A stretch of DNA of 64,000 nucleotides, from positions 124,001 to 188,000 of the forward strand of contig NZ_LXEV01000023.1 in assembly GCF_001654965.1 (NCBI RefSeq). The letters run 5' to 3'. The notes beneath the pieces were generated by a model. It saw only the letters and a program-made list of their open reading frames with translations. It did not search any database and was not told the origin of the DNA. The position numbers were made by a program, and so were the translations under genes. Shown in pieces: positions 42,091 through 53,121 of this stretch (its first letter is position 1; the number at the start of each line of letters is the position of its first letter). Origin of the DNA: Proteus hauseri ATCC 700826. GTDB lineage: Bacteria; Pseudomonadota; Gammaproteobacteria; Enterobacterales; Enterobacteriaceae.

Positions 42091-43172
42091 TAATTTAACT
42101 CAGAAAGTGCAGAAAGCTGATCTGCTTGATATTCAGTAACGATAGGTTGAATAAGTGGGTCTAACTTGCCTTCCATTACTTCATCTAAGCGATAAAATGT
42201 TAAGTTGATTCGGTGATCAGTAACACGACCTTGTGGGAAGTTATATGTCCTGATGCGGTCCGAACGATCACCTGAACCTAATAGATTACGACGCTCCGAA
42301 GCTTCTGCTTCATGACGTTTTTGCATTTCAGCAGCACGAATACGCGCACCTAACACCGACATCGCTTTGGCTTTATTTTTATGCTGTGAACGCTCATCCT
42401 GACATTCCACCACAATCCCTGTAGGAATATGCGTAATACGAATAGCGGAATCGGTGGTGTTAACGTGCTGACCACCCGCACCTGATGAACGGAAAGTATC
42501 GATACGCAAATCACTTGGGCTGATATCAGGTAATTCTGCCTCTGGCACTTCAGCTAATACAGCAACAGTACAAGCCGAGGTATGAATACGACCTTGAGAT
42601 TCTGTCTCTGGCACACGTTGAACACGATGCCCACCAGATTCAAATTTTAATACGCCATAAGCGCCATCACCAATCACTTTAGCGATCACTTCTTTGTAAC
42701 CACCATGCTCACCTTCGTTAGCATTCATGACTTCAATACGCCAGCGGCGAGATTCTGCATAGCGGCTATACATACGGAACAAATCACCCGCAAACAATGC
42801 AGCCTCATCGCCACCGGTTCCGGCTCGAATTTCAAGGAAACAGTTAAACTCATCATCAGGATCTTTAGGCAATAGCAGTAATTGCAATTGATTTTCTAAG
42901 TCGTCATTTAAAGCCTGTGCTTCTTTGAGCTCTTCTTGTGCCATCTCCTTCATTTCAGGATCATCAAGCATCATTTGGGCCGTTTCAATATCATCTTGAA
43001 CACTACGCCATTGGCTGAAACAAGCCGTGACATCGGTTAATTGAGAATATTCTTTTGAAAGCGCACGAAAACGATCCTGAGAGGCAATAACATCGGCTTC
43101 TGACAGAAGTGCCTGAATTTCTTCATAACGCTCTTGTAGAGCTTCCAACTTAGCGACAATAGAAGGCTTCAT
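42090..43172 (-). CDS. prfA: Peptide chain release factor 1
   Basis: Class I release factor for UAA and UAG. In 360 residues it has the PEVT-type recognition region (here [18 protein letters not shown]) and the peptidyl-hydrolysis GGQ motif in [14 protein letters not shown] (about 233-237), the site modified by PrmC. It lies 28 bp after hemA and overlaps prmC. Confidence 0.98.
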   Translation of the reverse strand: MKPSIVAKLEALQERYEEIQALLSEADVIASQDRFRALSKEYSQLTDVTACFSQWRSVQDDIETAQMMLDDPEMKEMAQEELKEAQALNDDLENQLQLLLLPKDPDDEFNCFLEIRAGTGGDEAALFAGDLFRMYSRYAESRRWRIEVMNANEGEHGGYKEVIAKVIGDGAYGVLKFESGGHRVQRVPETESQGRIHTSACTVAVLAEVPEAELPDISPSDLRIDTFRSSGAGGQHVNTTDSAIRITHIPTGIVVECQDERSQHKNKAKAMSVLGARIRAAEMQKRHEAEASERRNLLGSGDRSDRIRTYNFPQGRVTDHRINLTFYRLDEVMEGKLDPLIQPIVTEYQADQLSALSELN

Positions 43173-43200
43173 TCGTAGATTAAGATCCTGTTAGACAAAG

Positions 43201-44463
43201 TTAATTATGGGTAATACCCAAACTTTCACGTAATAGATTCAGGCGTTCAATATCACCATCACTGGCAGCCTGTTGAAGAGATTTTGTTGGTGTATGGATA
43301 AGACGATTCATTAACTGATGAGAAAGTTGCTGGATCACTTTTTCTGCATCGGCACCATTTTGAATGAGACTGATGGCTTTTTCGGTCATTTCTGCTCGCA
43401 ATACTTCAGCACTATCACGATATTCTCTTATCACACCAACCGCACCCTGAGCCCTTAACCAATCCATAAACTGACCGCTCTCTTGCTGAACAATGTGTTC
43501 TGCTTGAACAGCTGCGGCTTGGCGTTGTTCACGGTTATGCTGAATAATGGCTTCTAAATCATCAACACTATAAAGATAAACGTTGTTAAGTTTTTCGACA
43601 TCTTGCTCGATATCACGAGGAACTGCAATATCAATCAGCAACATAGGCTGGTTTCGACGTTTTTTTAATGCGCGTTCAACCATTCCCTTACCAATAATAG
43701 GTAAAGGACTTGCCGTAGAACTAATCACAATATCAGCTTGAGCAAGGCGTTCATCGATTTCCGTTAATGTAATTACTTCTGCATCAACTTCATTTGCTAA
43801 ACGTTGTGCACGCTCTTTAGTTCGGTTAGCAATAACAATATTCTTAACTTGATGCTCGCGTAAATGACGAGCAACTAACTCAATAGTTTCACCCGCACCA
43901 ACAAGTAAAATAGTTAAAGAAGAGAGTGATTCAAAAATTTGACGCGCTAAAGTACAAGCAGCAAAAGCAACAGATACCGCATTTGCACCAATTTGAGTCT
44001 CCGTTCTCACTCTTTTCGCAACTGAAAAAGATTTCTGGAAAAGTCGTTCCAGCTCTGAAGAGAGCGAGTGATAATTTTGAGAATCTGCAAAAGCTTTTTT
44101 AACTTGACCTAATATTTGTGGCTCACCCAGTACAAGAGAATCTAAACCACTAGCTACGCGCATTAGGTGACTAACTGCTTGATTATCTTGATGCCAATAA
44201 ACACTACTTTGTAATTCATTTGGCTCTATTTGGTGATATTGACACAGCCAATGAATAAGCTGTTCATGACTATTTTCTTTGTCTTCCATACTAAGATAGA
44301 GCTCAGTACGGTTACAGGTAGACAGCACAACCCCACCCCTGACAGCGGGTTGCTGTAGGAGATTATTTAAGGCATCACCCATAGTATCGGGAGAAAAAGA
44401 GACTTTCTCACGCAAAGCAACGGGGGCTGTTTTATGATTTATACCTAATGCTAATAACGTCAT
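43201..44463 (-). CDS. hemA: Glutamyl-tRNA reductase
   Basis: First committed enzyme of tetrapyrrole synthesis, reducing Glu-tRNA to glutamate-1-semialdehyde with NADPH. In 420 residues the N-terminal catalytic domain contains STCNRTELY, with the nucleophilic Cys50, after [15 protein letters not shown]. The NADPH domain has [14 protein letters not shown], and a C-terminal helical dimerisation domain is present. It is divergent from lolB, with a 240-bp regulatory gap, as in E. coli. Confidence 0.98.
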   Translation of the reverse strand: MTLLALGINHKTAPVALREKVSFSPDTMGDALNNLLQQPAVRGGVVLSTCNRTELYLSMEDKENSHEQLIHWLCQYHQIEPNELQSSVYWHQDNQAVSHLMRVASGLDSLVLGEPQILGQVKKAFADSQNYHSLSSELERLFQKSFSVAKRVRTETQIGANAVSVAFAACTLARQIFESLSSLTILLVGAGETIELVARHLREHQVKNIVIANRTKERAQRLANEVDAEVITLTEIDERLAQADIVISSTASPLPIIGKGMVERALKKRRNQPMLLIDIAVPRDIEQDVEKLNNVYLYSVDDLEAIIQHNREQRQAAAVQAEHIVQQESGQFMDWLRAQGAVGVIREYRDSAEVLRAEMTEKAISLIQNGADAEKVIQQLSHQLMNRLIHTPTKSLQQAASDGDIERLNLLRESLGITHN

Positions 44464-44703
44464 ATCAACTATATCGAGTTATGAATAAATACCGCCTCGC
44501 GACCTGACTTAGTGCAAACCTAAAACAGCGCATTTAGTATGGACTTTTCATTGCCGCCATTCTACTTGATGAATACATCCAATAAAAGAGCTTACTTGTT
44601 TGATACGAGATTTCTATACACAATTTAATGAAATATCGTTATATCATGGGGTTTATGATACTCTTTTTTTTAACTGATAACGAATTTAAGGAATATCTCA
44701 GCT

Positions 44704-45339
44704 ATGCGCTCACGCTTTTCCCCAACCAAATTATTGCGCCTTCTTCCGTTAACGGTGCTGTTGCTGAGTGCCTGTAACCTTAATCAAATTAATACTCAGG
44801 GTTCAGGTTCTAATAACGATGCTCAATGGCAAGAGCGCCAACAAGCCTTAAAAAAGATTTCACAATATGAAACTCGAGGTGCTTTTGCCTACATTGAGCA
44901 AAGCCATAAAGTTTATGCCCGTTTTTATTGGCAAGACCGAGATGAAGATCGTTATCGCTTGTTATTAACGAATCCGTTAGGCACTACGGAATTGGATTTA
45001 AATGTGATGCCCAGTGTTATTGAAGTCACCGATAACAAAGGCAAAAAATATTATAGCGATGATCCTGTCGAAATGATTTATCAGCTAACAGGCATGGTTA
45101 TTCCACTAAAAAATCTACGAGCTTGGCTAATTGGCTTGCCGGGTGATGCGACTATTTTTGAGTTAGATGCTCATCACCTTTTAAAATCAGTGACATGGCC
45201 TGCACCCGAGGGCGATTGGATTATCACTTATCAAGCCTACGATTCAAATATCACGCCGAATCTGCCACAACGCCTTGAATTACGCCAAGGTGACCGCCTT
45301 ATTAAATTAAAAATGGATAACTGGGATATACAGCAATGA
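44704..45339 (+). CDS. lolB: Outer-membrane lipoprotein receptor LolB
   Basis: Accepts lipoproteins from LolA and inserts them in the outer membrane. The 211 residues start with a signal and lipobox LLSAC (Cys24). The mature part matches E. coli Lol[36 protein letters not shown] and the C-terminal LIKLKMDNW. The last four bases overlap the ispE start (ATGA), giving translational coupling. Confidence 0.96.
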   Translation: MRSRFSPTKLLRLLPLTVLLLSACNLNQINTQGSGSNNDAQWQERQQALKKISQYETRGAFAYIEQSHKVYARFYWQDRDEDRYRLLLTNPLGTTELDLNVMPSVIEVTDNKGKKYYSDDPVEMIYQLTGMVIPLKNLRAWLIGLPGDATIFELDAHHLLKSVTWPAPEGDWIITYQAYDSNITPNLPQRLELRQGDRLIKLKMDNWDIQQ

Positions 45340-46211
45340 CACTCAGCTGGCCTTCTCCTGCTAAATTAAACCTTTTTCTTTACATTACAGGGCAACGAGC
45401 CGACGGTTACCATAATCTACAAACGCTTTTTCAGTTTCTTGATTATGGCGATACGCTCACATTTACGCCGCGCAAAGATACACAGTTAAATATCTTAACC
45501 CCTGTTGAAGGAGTTAAAGATGAAGATAACTTAATCATCAAAGCAGCACTTTTGTTACGTAATTATTGCCAAAAACATAATATTGCATTGCAATATCAAG
45601 GTGCTGATATCAGCATCGACAAGAAATTACCAATGGGTGGTGGGTTAGGAGGCGGTTCTTCTAATGCCGCAACCACACTAATTGCACTTAATTGGCATTG
45701 GCAAGCAGGATTAAGCGATGAAACATTAGCCGATTTAGGCGTAACCTTAGGTGCTGATGTCCCCGTTTTTGTAAAAGGCCACGCTGCTTTTGCTGAAGGT
45801 GTTGGTGAAATTTTGACCCCAGCTTCACCAAAAGAGCAATGGTATTTAGTCGCACACCCCGGAATTTCGATTTCAACTCCGACAATCTTCACAGATCCAG
45901 AATTAAAACGTAACTCTCCTATCCGCTCTCTTGGCGCATTATTACAGGCTCCGTTTGAAAATGACTGTGAAATGATCGCAAGAAAACGTTTTCGTAAGGT
46001 TGAATATCTGCTTTCGTGGCTGTTAGAATATGCTCCGTCACGCTTAACTGGGACAGGTGCCTGTGTGTTCGGCGAGTTCGAATCACAAGTTGCCGCTAGT
46101 GAAGTGTTAATTAACGCCCCTGAGTGGGTGCATGGATTTGTAGCGCAAGGCGTTAACATTTCTCCTGTGCATTTATTCCGCTCAAGGATACCTGTGTTAT
46201 TGCACCCGTAA
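45336..46211 (+). CDS. ispE: 4-diphosphocytidyl-2-C-methyl-D-erythritol kinase
   Basis: GHMP kinase of the non-mevalonate isoprenoid pathway. In 291 residues the substrate end is [20 protein letters not shown] and the ATP-binding glycine loop is [17 protein letters not shown] (about 99-115). The C-terminal [12 protein letters not shown] is the third GHMP motif. It is coupled to lolB upstream and followed by prs after 87 bp, as in E. coli. Confidence 0.97.
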   Translation: MTLSWPSPAKLNLFLYITGQRADGYHNLQTLFQFLDYGDTLTFTPRKDTQLNILTPVEGVKDEDNLIIKAALLLRNYCQKHNIALQYQGADISIDKKLPMGGGLGGGSSNAATTLIALNWHWQAGLSDETLADLGVTLGADVPVFVKGHAAFAEGVGEILTPASPKEQWYLVAHPGISISTPTIFTDPELKRNSPIRSLGALLQAPFENDCEMIARKRFRKVEYLLSWLLEYAPSRLTGTGACVFGEFESQVAASEVLINAPEWVHGFVAQGVNISPVHLFRSRIPVLLHP

Positions 46212-46223
46212 TATGATGTTTAA

Positions 46224-47246
<1,023 letters not shown>

Positions 47247-47280
47247 TTTGTTAAAAACTCATCGTAGTATGAGATAACTA

Positions 47281-47326
47281 AACCCGTTATAACCTTTGTA
47301 TTACATTGTGTTATGGCGGGTTTTTT
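47281..47326 (+). terminator. Terminator of prs
   Basis: AACCCGTTATAAC (47281-47293) pairs with GTTATGGCGGGTT (47310-47322) with two wobble or mismatch positions, then a T run. Confidence 0.85.
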
Positions 47327-47373
47327 ACATCCTAACCAAAGAAAAATAAAGAGATAGTGTAAAATTAAGGCAA

Positions 47374-47403
47374 TAAAAAACCCGTTACAGAAAAAACGGG
47401 TTT
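47374..47403 (-). terminator. Terminator downstream of ychH (minus strand)
   Basis: AAACCCGTT (47378-47386) pairs with AACGGGTTT (47395-47403). On the minus strand the hairpin runs into a T tract. It lies about 135 bp past the ychH stop codon. Confidence 0.75.
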
Positions 47404-47536
47404 ATAGGCATGTATTATTATAATTACTACTTAAGATAATCAAGAATGAAAAACCATTAACTCATTATCTGTAATTATTTAAACTCAACTTTTATTTTTA
47501 TAATAACTAATTGCTTCTGATAAAAATTGAAATTTA

Positions 47537-47815
47537 CTATGGATAACGATGGTTATCATGGCGACGATAACGTTCATCATGATTACGTAACCACCAATAT
47601 CTTTCTGCTATTGTTTCTCTGCCACCAATACGTGCACCAGCTAACCACACCAATGCACCAATAAAAATTCCCATTAAAGAAATATCAGATAAAAACTCTG
47701 GAAGACCTAACGGAAAAATATGGCTAATTAGCGTATAACCAAGACTACCGAGCATAACAACCATCCCGATAGCCATACATAAATTACCAACTGCAAATGC
47801 ATGTTTATATTTCAT
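47537..47815 (-). CDS. ychH: YchH-like small inner-membrane protein
   Basis: A 92-residue protein, equal in length to E. coli YchH, a stress-induced inner-membrane protein. Two membrane segments (about 7-32 and 45-62) are followed by LAGARIGGRETIAERYWWLRNHDERYRRHDN, whose core ERYWWLRNHDERYRR is diagnostic. It is divergent from pth, as in E. coli. A good AGGTG-type ribosome site precedes the ATG. Confidence 0.9.
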   Translation of the reverse strand: MKYKHAFAVGNLCMAIGMVVMLGSLGYTLISHIFPLGLPEFLSDISLMGIFIGALVWLAGARIGGRETIAERYWWLRNHDERYRRHDNHRYP

Positions 47816-48160
47816 GTTGCACCTCCAAGCGCGTCGTCAGACGATTCAACACCAAAATACAGAAAGGATAACCTCTTTTTCTTTGCAGTTATTATAGCCA
47901 TAAATATCACAAAGTTATTGTCGAAGTGATCACATGTCCTGAAAAATGCTGACAATTCTTTGCAAAAAATGTGTTTTCTTGCTCTAAAAAATCGTCTACG
48001 GCGCTATTTTTCCTTTTTTAGCTCTTTTTGCTACATTAAATGGTAAATATTCCTTTGTGTGTTTTAACTAAAAACAATCTCTGCAATCTATTTTGTGCTT
48101 CGGGTCTTAGACAGGTAAACTATGTCCTTTCTTTTAAGACGATAACAGTGAAAGGCTATT
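47816..48160. other. 345-bp gap between divergent ychH and pth
   Basis: Should carry both promoters. No open frame or clear operator was recognised. The pth leader end contains a GTGAAAGG ribosome-site-like stretch. Confidence 0.45.
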
Positions 48161-48745
48161 GTGAGTAAAATTAAACTTATCGTCGGGTTAGCAAACCCCG
48201 GTGCAGATTATGCCCAGACTCGTCATAATGCGGGTGCTTGGTATGTAGATTTATTGGCTCAACGTCATCAGCAATCTCTAAAAGAAGAGAGTAAATTTTT
48301 TGGTTATACTGCGCGTATTAATTTAGCCGGTGAAGATGTTCGCTTATTAGTACCTACAACATTTATGAATCTTAGTGGTAAAGCGGTACAGGCAATGGCG
48401 AATTTCTATCGTATTGAGCTTAATGAAATTTTAGTGGCCCACGATGAACTCGACTTACCTCCTGGCGTTGTGAAAATGAAATTAGGTGGCGGTAACGGTG
48501 GCCATAATGGCTTGAAAGATATCCAAAGTAAATTTAGCAATAACCCTAATTTCTATCGTTTACGTATTGGTATTGGCCATCCCGGCGATAAAAATAAAGT
48601 CGTTGGCTTTGTATTAGGGAAACCGCCAATGAGTGAACAAAAATTAATTGACGATGCAATTGATGAAGCGCTTTCTTGTACTGATATCTTAATGCGCGAT
48701 GGTCTTGAAAAAGCCATAAATCGTTTGCATAGCTTTAAAGCCTAA
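48161..48745 (+). CDS. pth: Peptidyl-tRNA hydrolase
   Basis: Recycles peptidyl-tRNA dropped from ribosomes. The 194 residues match the E. coli length and start at GTG 48161. The catalytic His20 lies in [12 protein letters not shown], with the substrate-binding Asn and Asp residues in [11 protein letters not shown] and [11 protein letters not shown]. The [11 protein letters not shown] loop is intact. It precedes ychF by 186 bp, the conserved enterobacterial order. Confidence 0.97.
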   Translation: MSKIKLIVGLANPGADYAQTRHNAGAWYVDLLAQRHQQSLKEESKFFGYTARINLAGEDVRLLVPTTFMNLSGKAVQAMANFYRIELNEILVAHDELDLPPGVVKMKLGGGNGGHNGLKDIQSKFSNNPNFYRLRIGIGHPGDKNKVVGFVLGKPPMSEQKLIDDAIDEALSCTDILMRDGLEKAINRLHSFKA

Positions 48746-48931
48746 TTATTAATATTGGTTTTAATTAGCCATAAATTTCCGATGGGTGAAGTCGTTTTTC
48801 TCCCTCTTCTGCGCAATTAATCCCTGATGATTTAATCAAACAGGGATTTGTTCTATAATAGCGCCAAATTTTTTTAACAGCACAACAGGGACTCTCCTCT
48901 CTGTCGTTTTTTTGTGACAAGGTGAACGTTT

Positions 48932-50023
48932 ATGGGATTTAAATGTGGTATCGTCGGTCTGCCTAACGTAGGGAAATCTACACTGTTTAATGCCTTAACT
49001 AAGGCCGGTATTGAGGCAGCCAACTTCCCATTCTGTACTATCGAACCAAACACAGGTGTTGTTCCAATGCCTGATCCTCGCTTAGATAAACTGGCTGAAA
49101 TTGTTAAGCCACAGCGTATTTTACCAACAACAATGGAATTCGTTGATATCGCGGGCTTAGTAAAAGGTGCCTCTAAAGGTGAAGGTTTAGGTAACCAATT
49201 TCTGACTAATATTCGTGAAACTGAAGCAATAGGTCATGTAGTTCGTTGTTTTGAAAATGACAATATTATTCACGTTGCGGGTAAAGTTGATCCGGCAGAA
49301 GATATTGACACTATCAATACCGAATTAGCGCTTTCTGATTTAGATACCTGTGAACGTGCAATTCATCGTAACCAGAAAAAAGCTAAAGGTGGCGATAAAA
49401 TTGCTAAAGCAGAAGTTGAAGTGTTAGAAAAATGTTTACCACATTTAGAAAACGCAGGCATGTTACGCGCACTTGATTTAAGCGAAGAAGAAAAAGCAAC
49501 TATCCGCCACTTAAGCTTCTTAACCTTAAAACCAACCATGTATATTGCAAACGTTAATGAAGATGGTTTTGAAAATAACCCTTACCTTGAAACCGTTCGC
49601 AAAATTGCCGAAGCAGAAGGCTCTGTGGTTGTTCCTGTTTGTGCCGCTATCGAAGCCGATATTGCTGAGTTAGAAGATGCTGAACGCGAAGAATTTATGC
49701 AAGATTTAGGCATTGAAGAACCGGGTTTAAACCGTGTTATTCGCGCAGGTTATTCATTACTGAACTTACAAACCTACTTCACAGCTGGCGTAAAAGAAGT
49801 TCGCGCATGGACAATCCCTGTGGGTGCAACAGCGCCACAAGCAGCAGGTAAAATCCATACCGACTTTGAAAAGGGCTTTATCCGCGCTCAAACTATCGCT
49901 TATAACGATTTTATCACTTACGGTGGTGAGCAAGGCGCAAAAGAGGCCGGAAAAATGCGAGCCGAAGGTAAAGAATATATTGTTCAAGATGGCGATGTGA
50001 TGAACTTCTTGTTTAACGTCTAA
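48932..50023 (+). CDS. ychF: Redox-regulated ATPase YchF (OLA1 family)
   Basis: OBG-family P-loop ATPase that binds ribosomes and inhibits the oxidative stress response. In 363 residues the P-loop is [14 protein letters not shown] (about 8-21), with [19 protein letters not shown] as the G3 region. The altered G4 motif NVNE replaces NKxD, which explains the ATP preference. The C-terminal TGS domain (about 280-363) is complete. A -10-like TATAAT (48854-48859) lies upstream. Confidence 0.97.
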   Translation: MGFKCGIVGLPNVGKSTLFNALTKAGIEAANFPFCTIEPNTGVVPMPDPRLDKLAEIVKPQRILPTTMEFVDIAGLVKGASKGEGLGNQFLTNIRETEAIGHVVRCFENDNIIHVAGKVDPAEDIDTINTELALSDLDTCERAIHRNQKKAKGGDKIAKAEVEVLEKCLPHLENAGMLRALDLSEEEKATIRHLSFLTLKPTMYIANVNEDGFENNPYLETVRKIAEAEGSVVVPVCAAIEADIAELEDAEREEFMQDLGIEEPGLNRVIRAGYSLLNLQTYFTAGVKEVRAWTIPVGATAPQAAGKIHTDFEKGFIRAQTIAYNDFITYGGEQGAKEAGKMRAEGKEYIVQDGDVMNFLFNV

Positions 50024-50060
50024 GTCTCTTAATCACAAAAGCTACATTTTCTTAAATAAA

Positions 50061-50096
50061 AACCCAAAAGTTGAAGATCAACTTTTGGGTTTTTTT
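50061..50096. terminator. Bidirectional terminator between ychF and the SopA-like gene
   Basis: AACCCAAAAGTTGA (50061-50074) pairs perfectly with TCAACTTTTGGGTT (50078-50091), with T runs on both strands. It terminates ychF and the convergent effector-like gene. Confidence 0.92.
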
Positions 50097-50118
50097 ATGG
50101 TTTTACTTTAAATAAGTA

Positions 50119-51966
50119 TTACTTCCACTGTGGTGGCATCATCTCATTAAAAATAGGAGCACAGTGTATTTCTCCATATGCTCTCATTCGGAAATAAAGG
50201 CCGGTTGTTTCAGTGGTCTCATTACCGCTTACCAATAAATCAGATATAACATCATTATAATCATCGCCCATTAATCTTTTATCTAATTCATTAGCTTTAT
50301 TTATTAATGCATAAGCATAGAATTTCAACGATCGAGGCGACCCGTTCCCCAGACCAAATACATCGTTAGATGAATATTTAACAAATATAATTGCAAGGCA
50401 CAGTAAGTACTTAGACTTTTCTTCATTACTTAACCCGTTTAATTCAAAAATGTCATATATTTGTTGATAATGTTCATTTTTGAGTGATGTCATTAAAATA
50501 TTGTTCTCTGGGATATCTATTAATTCATTTAAAACCCCATACATTTTAGTTTGCTCTTTCTTATCGCGATCAATTAATCTATCTTCAGCCAGAATATGAT
50601 TACCAATGAAAGCAGAATAGAATCTTTCAGCGTAGTCGCCAAAATTTAATGCTAGTTTATTAAATTTCTCATGAAGAATGAGAACATGACAACTATCTTT
50701 AAAAACATTATAATTATCTTTAAAGATCTTAAAATCTTTATTAAATAAATTATAAAGATTGATTCTATTAATAGTCTGTTCATCTTCTTTGATATAAAGA
50801 GAAAATGAATTCCACTGTATATCCGCTTTTGTAGGGTCGGCAAATAGCATTTTATTTAATTCTTTATAGCTTGTCACCATGGTTTTATCTTTGTTAATAA
50901 GGATAATATTATTGCCTGCACCTTCACTATCCCAATCAACCCTTTCATCATTACCAACTTTAATTCCTTCAGAAAAAGGTTTCACTTTTTCTAATTTAAG
51001 ATATTTATCATATAAATCTCTAGATTTTTCTCGGATATTTATATCATCATGATAAAGAGAGATTGCCATTAACTTAATAAAATCCCCATTATCTTCCAAC
51101 ATGAAATCATTCTTTTCTTGATCATTAAAAAACTTGGAAATCATATCCAGATATAACGATACGTACTTTGGTTTTATATATTTTTCATCATTTTCAGTTA
51201 GAGTTAATTTATCAAGCAAAGATTTAACGGAATTTCTAATCTCTTTATCTTCCAAATAATATTCTTTTGAAAAAATGTAATTTAGAAACGAATTAATATG
51301 ATTTGAATTTACATAGATATTATTAGGATACCCCACATCCTTGATTAATTGATTAACGAGTTTTATTTTAATATCGGAATATTTATCATCAATACTTCTA
51401 AGAGTATGAAATAATGTTTTTTCGTCTGAATTATCAATTAATTTTTTATCCATAAAATTTTTATCTATGCATCCAAGATTAAATTCTATTTCTGCATTAT
51501 CAAGCTTGGCATTCGAAAAATTAGCATCGTTTATATGGATTTTAGTTCCGCTCAAATCACTATTTATAAATTTTGAGCCATCCAAAAATATATCACTTAA
51601 ATCAACATTGGAAATATTAGAATTTGAAAAATCATTATTTGTTTTAATTCTAAAATGATTAAGTTTATTTAAAATCTCAAAATTTCCATTCCTGAGATCT
51701 TTATCGAAATATGTTTTTCTTTGACTGATGGTGTCTATTTTTTTAATCAGCATTCTATATTTAATTACTTTAATTTTATTAAGTTCACGCTTCTTATATT
51801 TACGATGGAAATTATATTCAGCAGTTGTTAATTTTATATCCAATATTCTTCTTGCAAAAGCTAAGTTCTTAAAAGAAGGATGATAATCTGCCACATCAAC
51901 AGCAGCTGTAGTATCCTTAGCCAAATGAGCCTTTAGATATGTAAACACTATATTCATAATGGTCAT
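50119..51966 (-). CDS. SopA/NleL-like type III effector (HECT-like E3 ligase fold)
   Basis: Protein of 615 residues without a signal peptide. A pentapeptide-repeat beta-helix lies at about 112-164 (e.g. NISNVDLSDIFLDGSKF). The central and C-terminal domains follow the Salmonella SopA order: RSIDDKYSDIKIKLVNQL, LYDKYLKLEKVKPF, then LCLAIIFVKYSSNDVFG with FYAYALINKANELDK near the end. SopA and NleL are bacterial HECT-like ubiquitin ligases injected by type III secretion, using Cys753, 29 residues from the C-terminus. Here that position is Glu586 (ETTETTG); a different Cys602 lies in GEIHCAPIF. Very AT-rich, alone between ychF and budA, no chaperone gene adjacent. No strong ribosome site at ATG 51966; Met4 is an alternative start. 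Confidence 0.8.
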   Translation of the reverse strand: MTIMNIVFTYLKAHLAKDTTAAVDVADYHPSFKNLAFARRILDIKLTTAEYNFHRKYKKRELNKIKVIKYRMLIKKIDTISQRKTYFDKDLRNGNFEILNKLNHFRIKTNNDFSNSNISNVDLSDIFLDGSKFINSDLSGTKIHINDANFSNAKLDNAEIEFNLGCIDKNFMDKKLIDNSDEKTLFHTLRSIDDKYSDIKIKLVNQLIKDVGYPNNIYVNSNHINSFLNYIFSKEYYLEDKEIRNSVKSLLDKLTLTENDEKYIKPKYVSLYLDMISKFFNDQEKNDFMLEDNGDFIKLMAISLYHDDINIREKSRDLYDKYLKLEKVKPFSEGIKVGNDERVDWDSEGAGNNIILINKDKTMVTSYKELNKMLFADPTKADIQWNSFSLYIKEDEQTINRINLYNLFNKDFKIFKDNYNVFKDSCHVLILHEKFNKLALNFGDYAERFYSAFIGNHILAEDRLIDRDKKEQTKMYGVLNELIDIPENNILMTSLKNEHYQQIYDIFELNGLSNEEKSKYLLCLAIIFVKYSSNDVFGLGNGSPRSLKFYAYALINKANELDKRLMGDDYNDVISDLLVSGNETTETTGLYFRMRAYGEIHCAPIFNEMMPPQWK

Positions 51967-52227
51967 CTATATAATTAATTATGTATTTAAATCTACCATA
52001 ACAACTATTTATAAGTACTACTTTAATAAAGTAATCACCCTCAAATGATTAAAAAAAACCATTCAAATAACTTTATAAAATAATAACTACACAAATCTAA
52101 AAAGTGGGGGGACCATTATCAATATTTTAATAACAATAAAAACATTTGAATTTTTTATCAATGGGACCAATAATTAAATTGATAGTCAATTAATGACCAC
52201 TTATTTCCAATAAGGAGCAGTTTCATT
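51967..52227. promoter_or_regulatory. Divergent intergenic region, SopA-like gene and budA
   Basis: A 261-bp AT-rich gap that must carry promoters for both directions. AAGGAGC (52211-52217) is the budA ribosome site. No LysR-type (BudR) gene and no palindromic operator was recognised. Confidence 0.4.
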
Positions 52228-53055
52228 ATGAATGATAATTTAAACCATAATATGCGAAATAATAGCGATATAGCCCATAATAAAAACAGTAGTTGTCAAT
52301 GTAGCCAAGAGATAATAACCAATCTAAATAATTATATTAATAATCATCCTGAATGTACCATTTATCAAAATTCATTAATGAGCAGTTTAATTGCCGGCGT
52401 TTATGATAGTGATGTGACTATTGCTGATTTATTAAAACAAGGTGATTTTGGTTTAGGCACCTTTGATCAACTTGATGGTGAATTAGTTGCTTTTGATAAC
52501 AACGTTTTCCAATTGCGTTCTGATGGTAGTGCCCGTAGAGCATTATATTCTCAAAAATCCCCTTTTGCTGTGATGACCTTTTTTAATTCTGATATTGAAC
52601 ATTCGTTTTCTTATGGTGCCTCACAGCAAGAAATACATAACACCATCAATCAGTATGTTCCTTCCGATAATCTTTTTTGTGCAATTAAAATTGAAGGCGA
52701 ATTTGAATTAGTTAAAACACGTACTGTTCCTCGCCAAGAACCTCCTTACTCTCCTATGTTAGAGGCGATAAAAAATCAACCTATTTTCACCTTTCACAAT
52801 GAAATCGGTATTATTGCTGGCTTTCGCTCACCACAATTTACGCAAGGTATAAATGTTGCTGGATTTCATGAACATTATATTAATCAACAACGCCAAGGTG
52901 GCGGCCATGTTCTTGATTACTATTTAAAATATGGCACTTTAAAAATAGGTGTAATTTCCCGCTTTACCATTGATTTACCTAGTCATTCAACTTTCCTCCA
53001 AGCGAACTTAATGCCAGATAATCTGCATCAGGCAATAAAGCAAGCCGAAAATTAA
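52228..53055 (+). CDS. budA: Alpha-acetolactate decarboxylase
   Basis: Converts alpha-acetolactate to acetoin in the butanediol pathway. The 275 residues contain the zinc-ligand pair in VAGFHEHYIN (His-x-His) and the third histidine in GGGHVLDYYLKYG; a conserved glutamate, IEGEFELVKTRTV, is also present. The Asn/His-rich first 40 residues are an extension compared with about 260-residue relatives. budB follows after 66 bp, the usual budA-budB order. No butanediol dehydrogenase gene (budC) is adjacent. Confidence 0.93.
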   Translation: MNDNLNHNMRNNSDIAHNKNSSCQCSQEIITNLNNYINNHPECTIYQNSLMSSLIAGVYDSDVTIADLLKQGDFGLGTFDQLDGELVAFDNNVFQLRSDGSARRALYSQKSPFAVMTFFNSDIEHSFSYGASQQEIHNTINQYVPSDNLFCAIKIEGEFELVKTRTVPRQEPPYSPMLEAIKNQPIFTFHNEIGIIAGFRSPQFTQGINVAGFHEHYINQQRQGGGHVLDYYLKYGTLKIGVISRFTIDLPSHSTFLQANLMPDNLHQAIKQAEN

Positions 53056-53121
53056 TCTAGAACCCCCTTAGTTTTATTACCAACTCGTATTTTATTCACT
53101 TGCAAAATAAAAGAAGGTTAT

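Noticed and set aside
45596..46159. 187-codon open frame on the minus strand inside ispE
   Set aside because: Shadow of the well-supported ispE gene; cysteine- and proline-rich with no recognisable domain.
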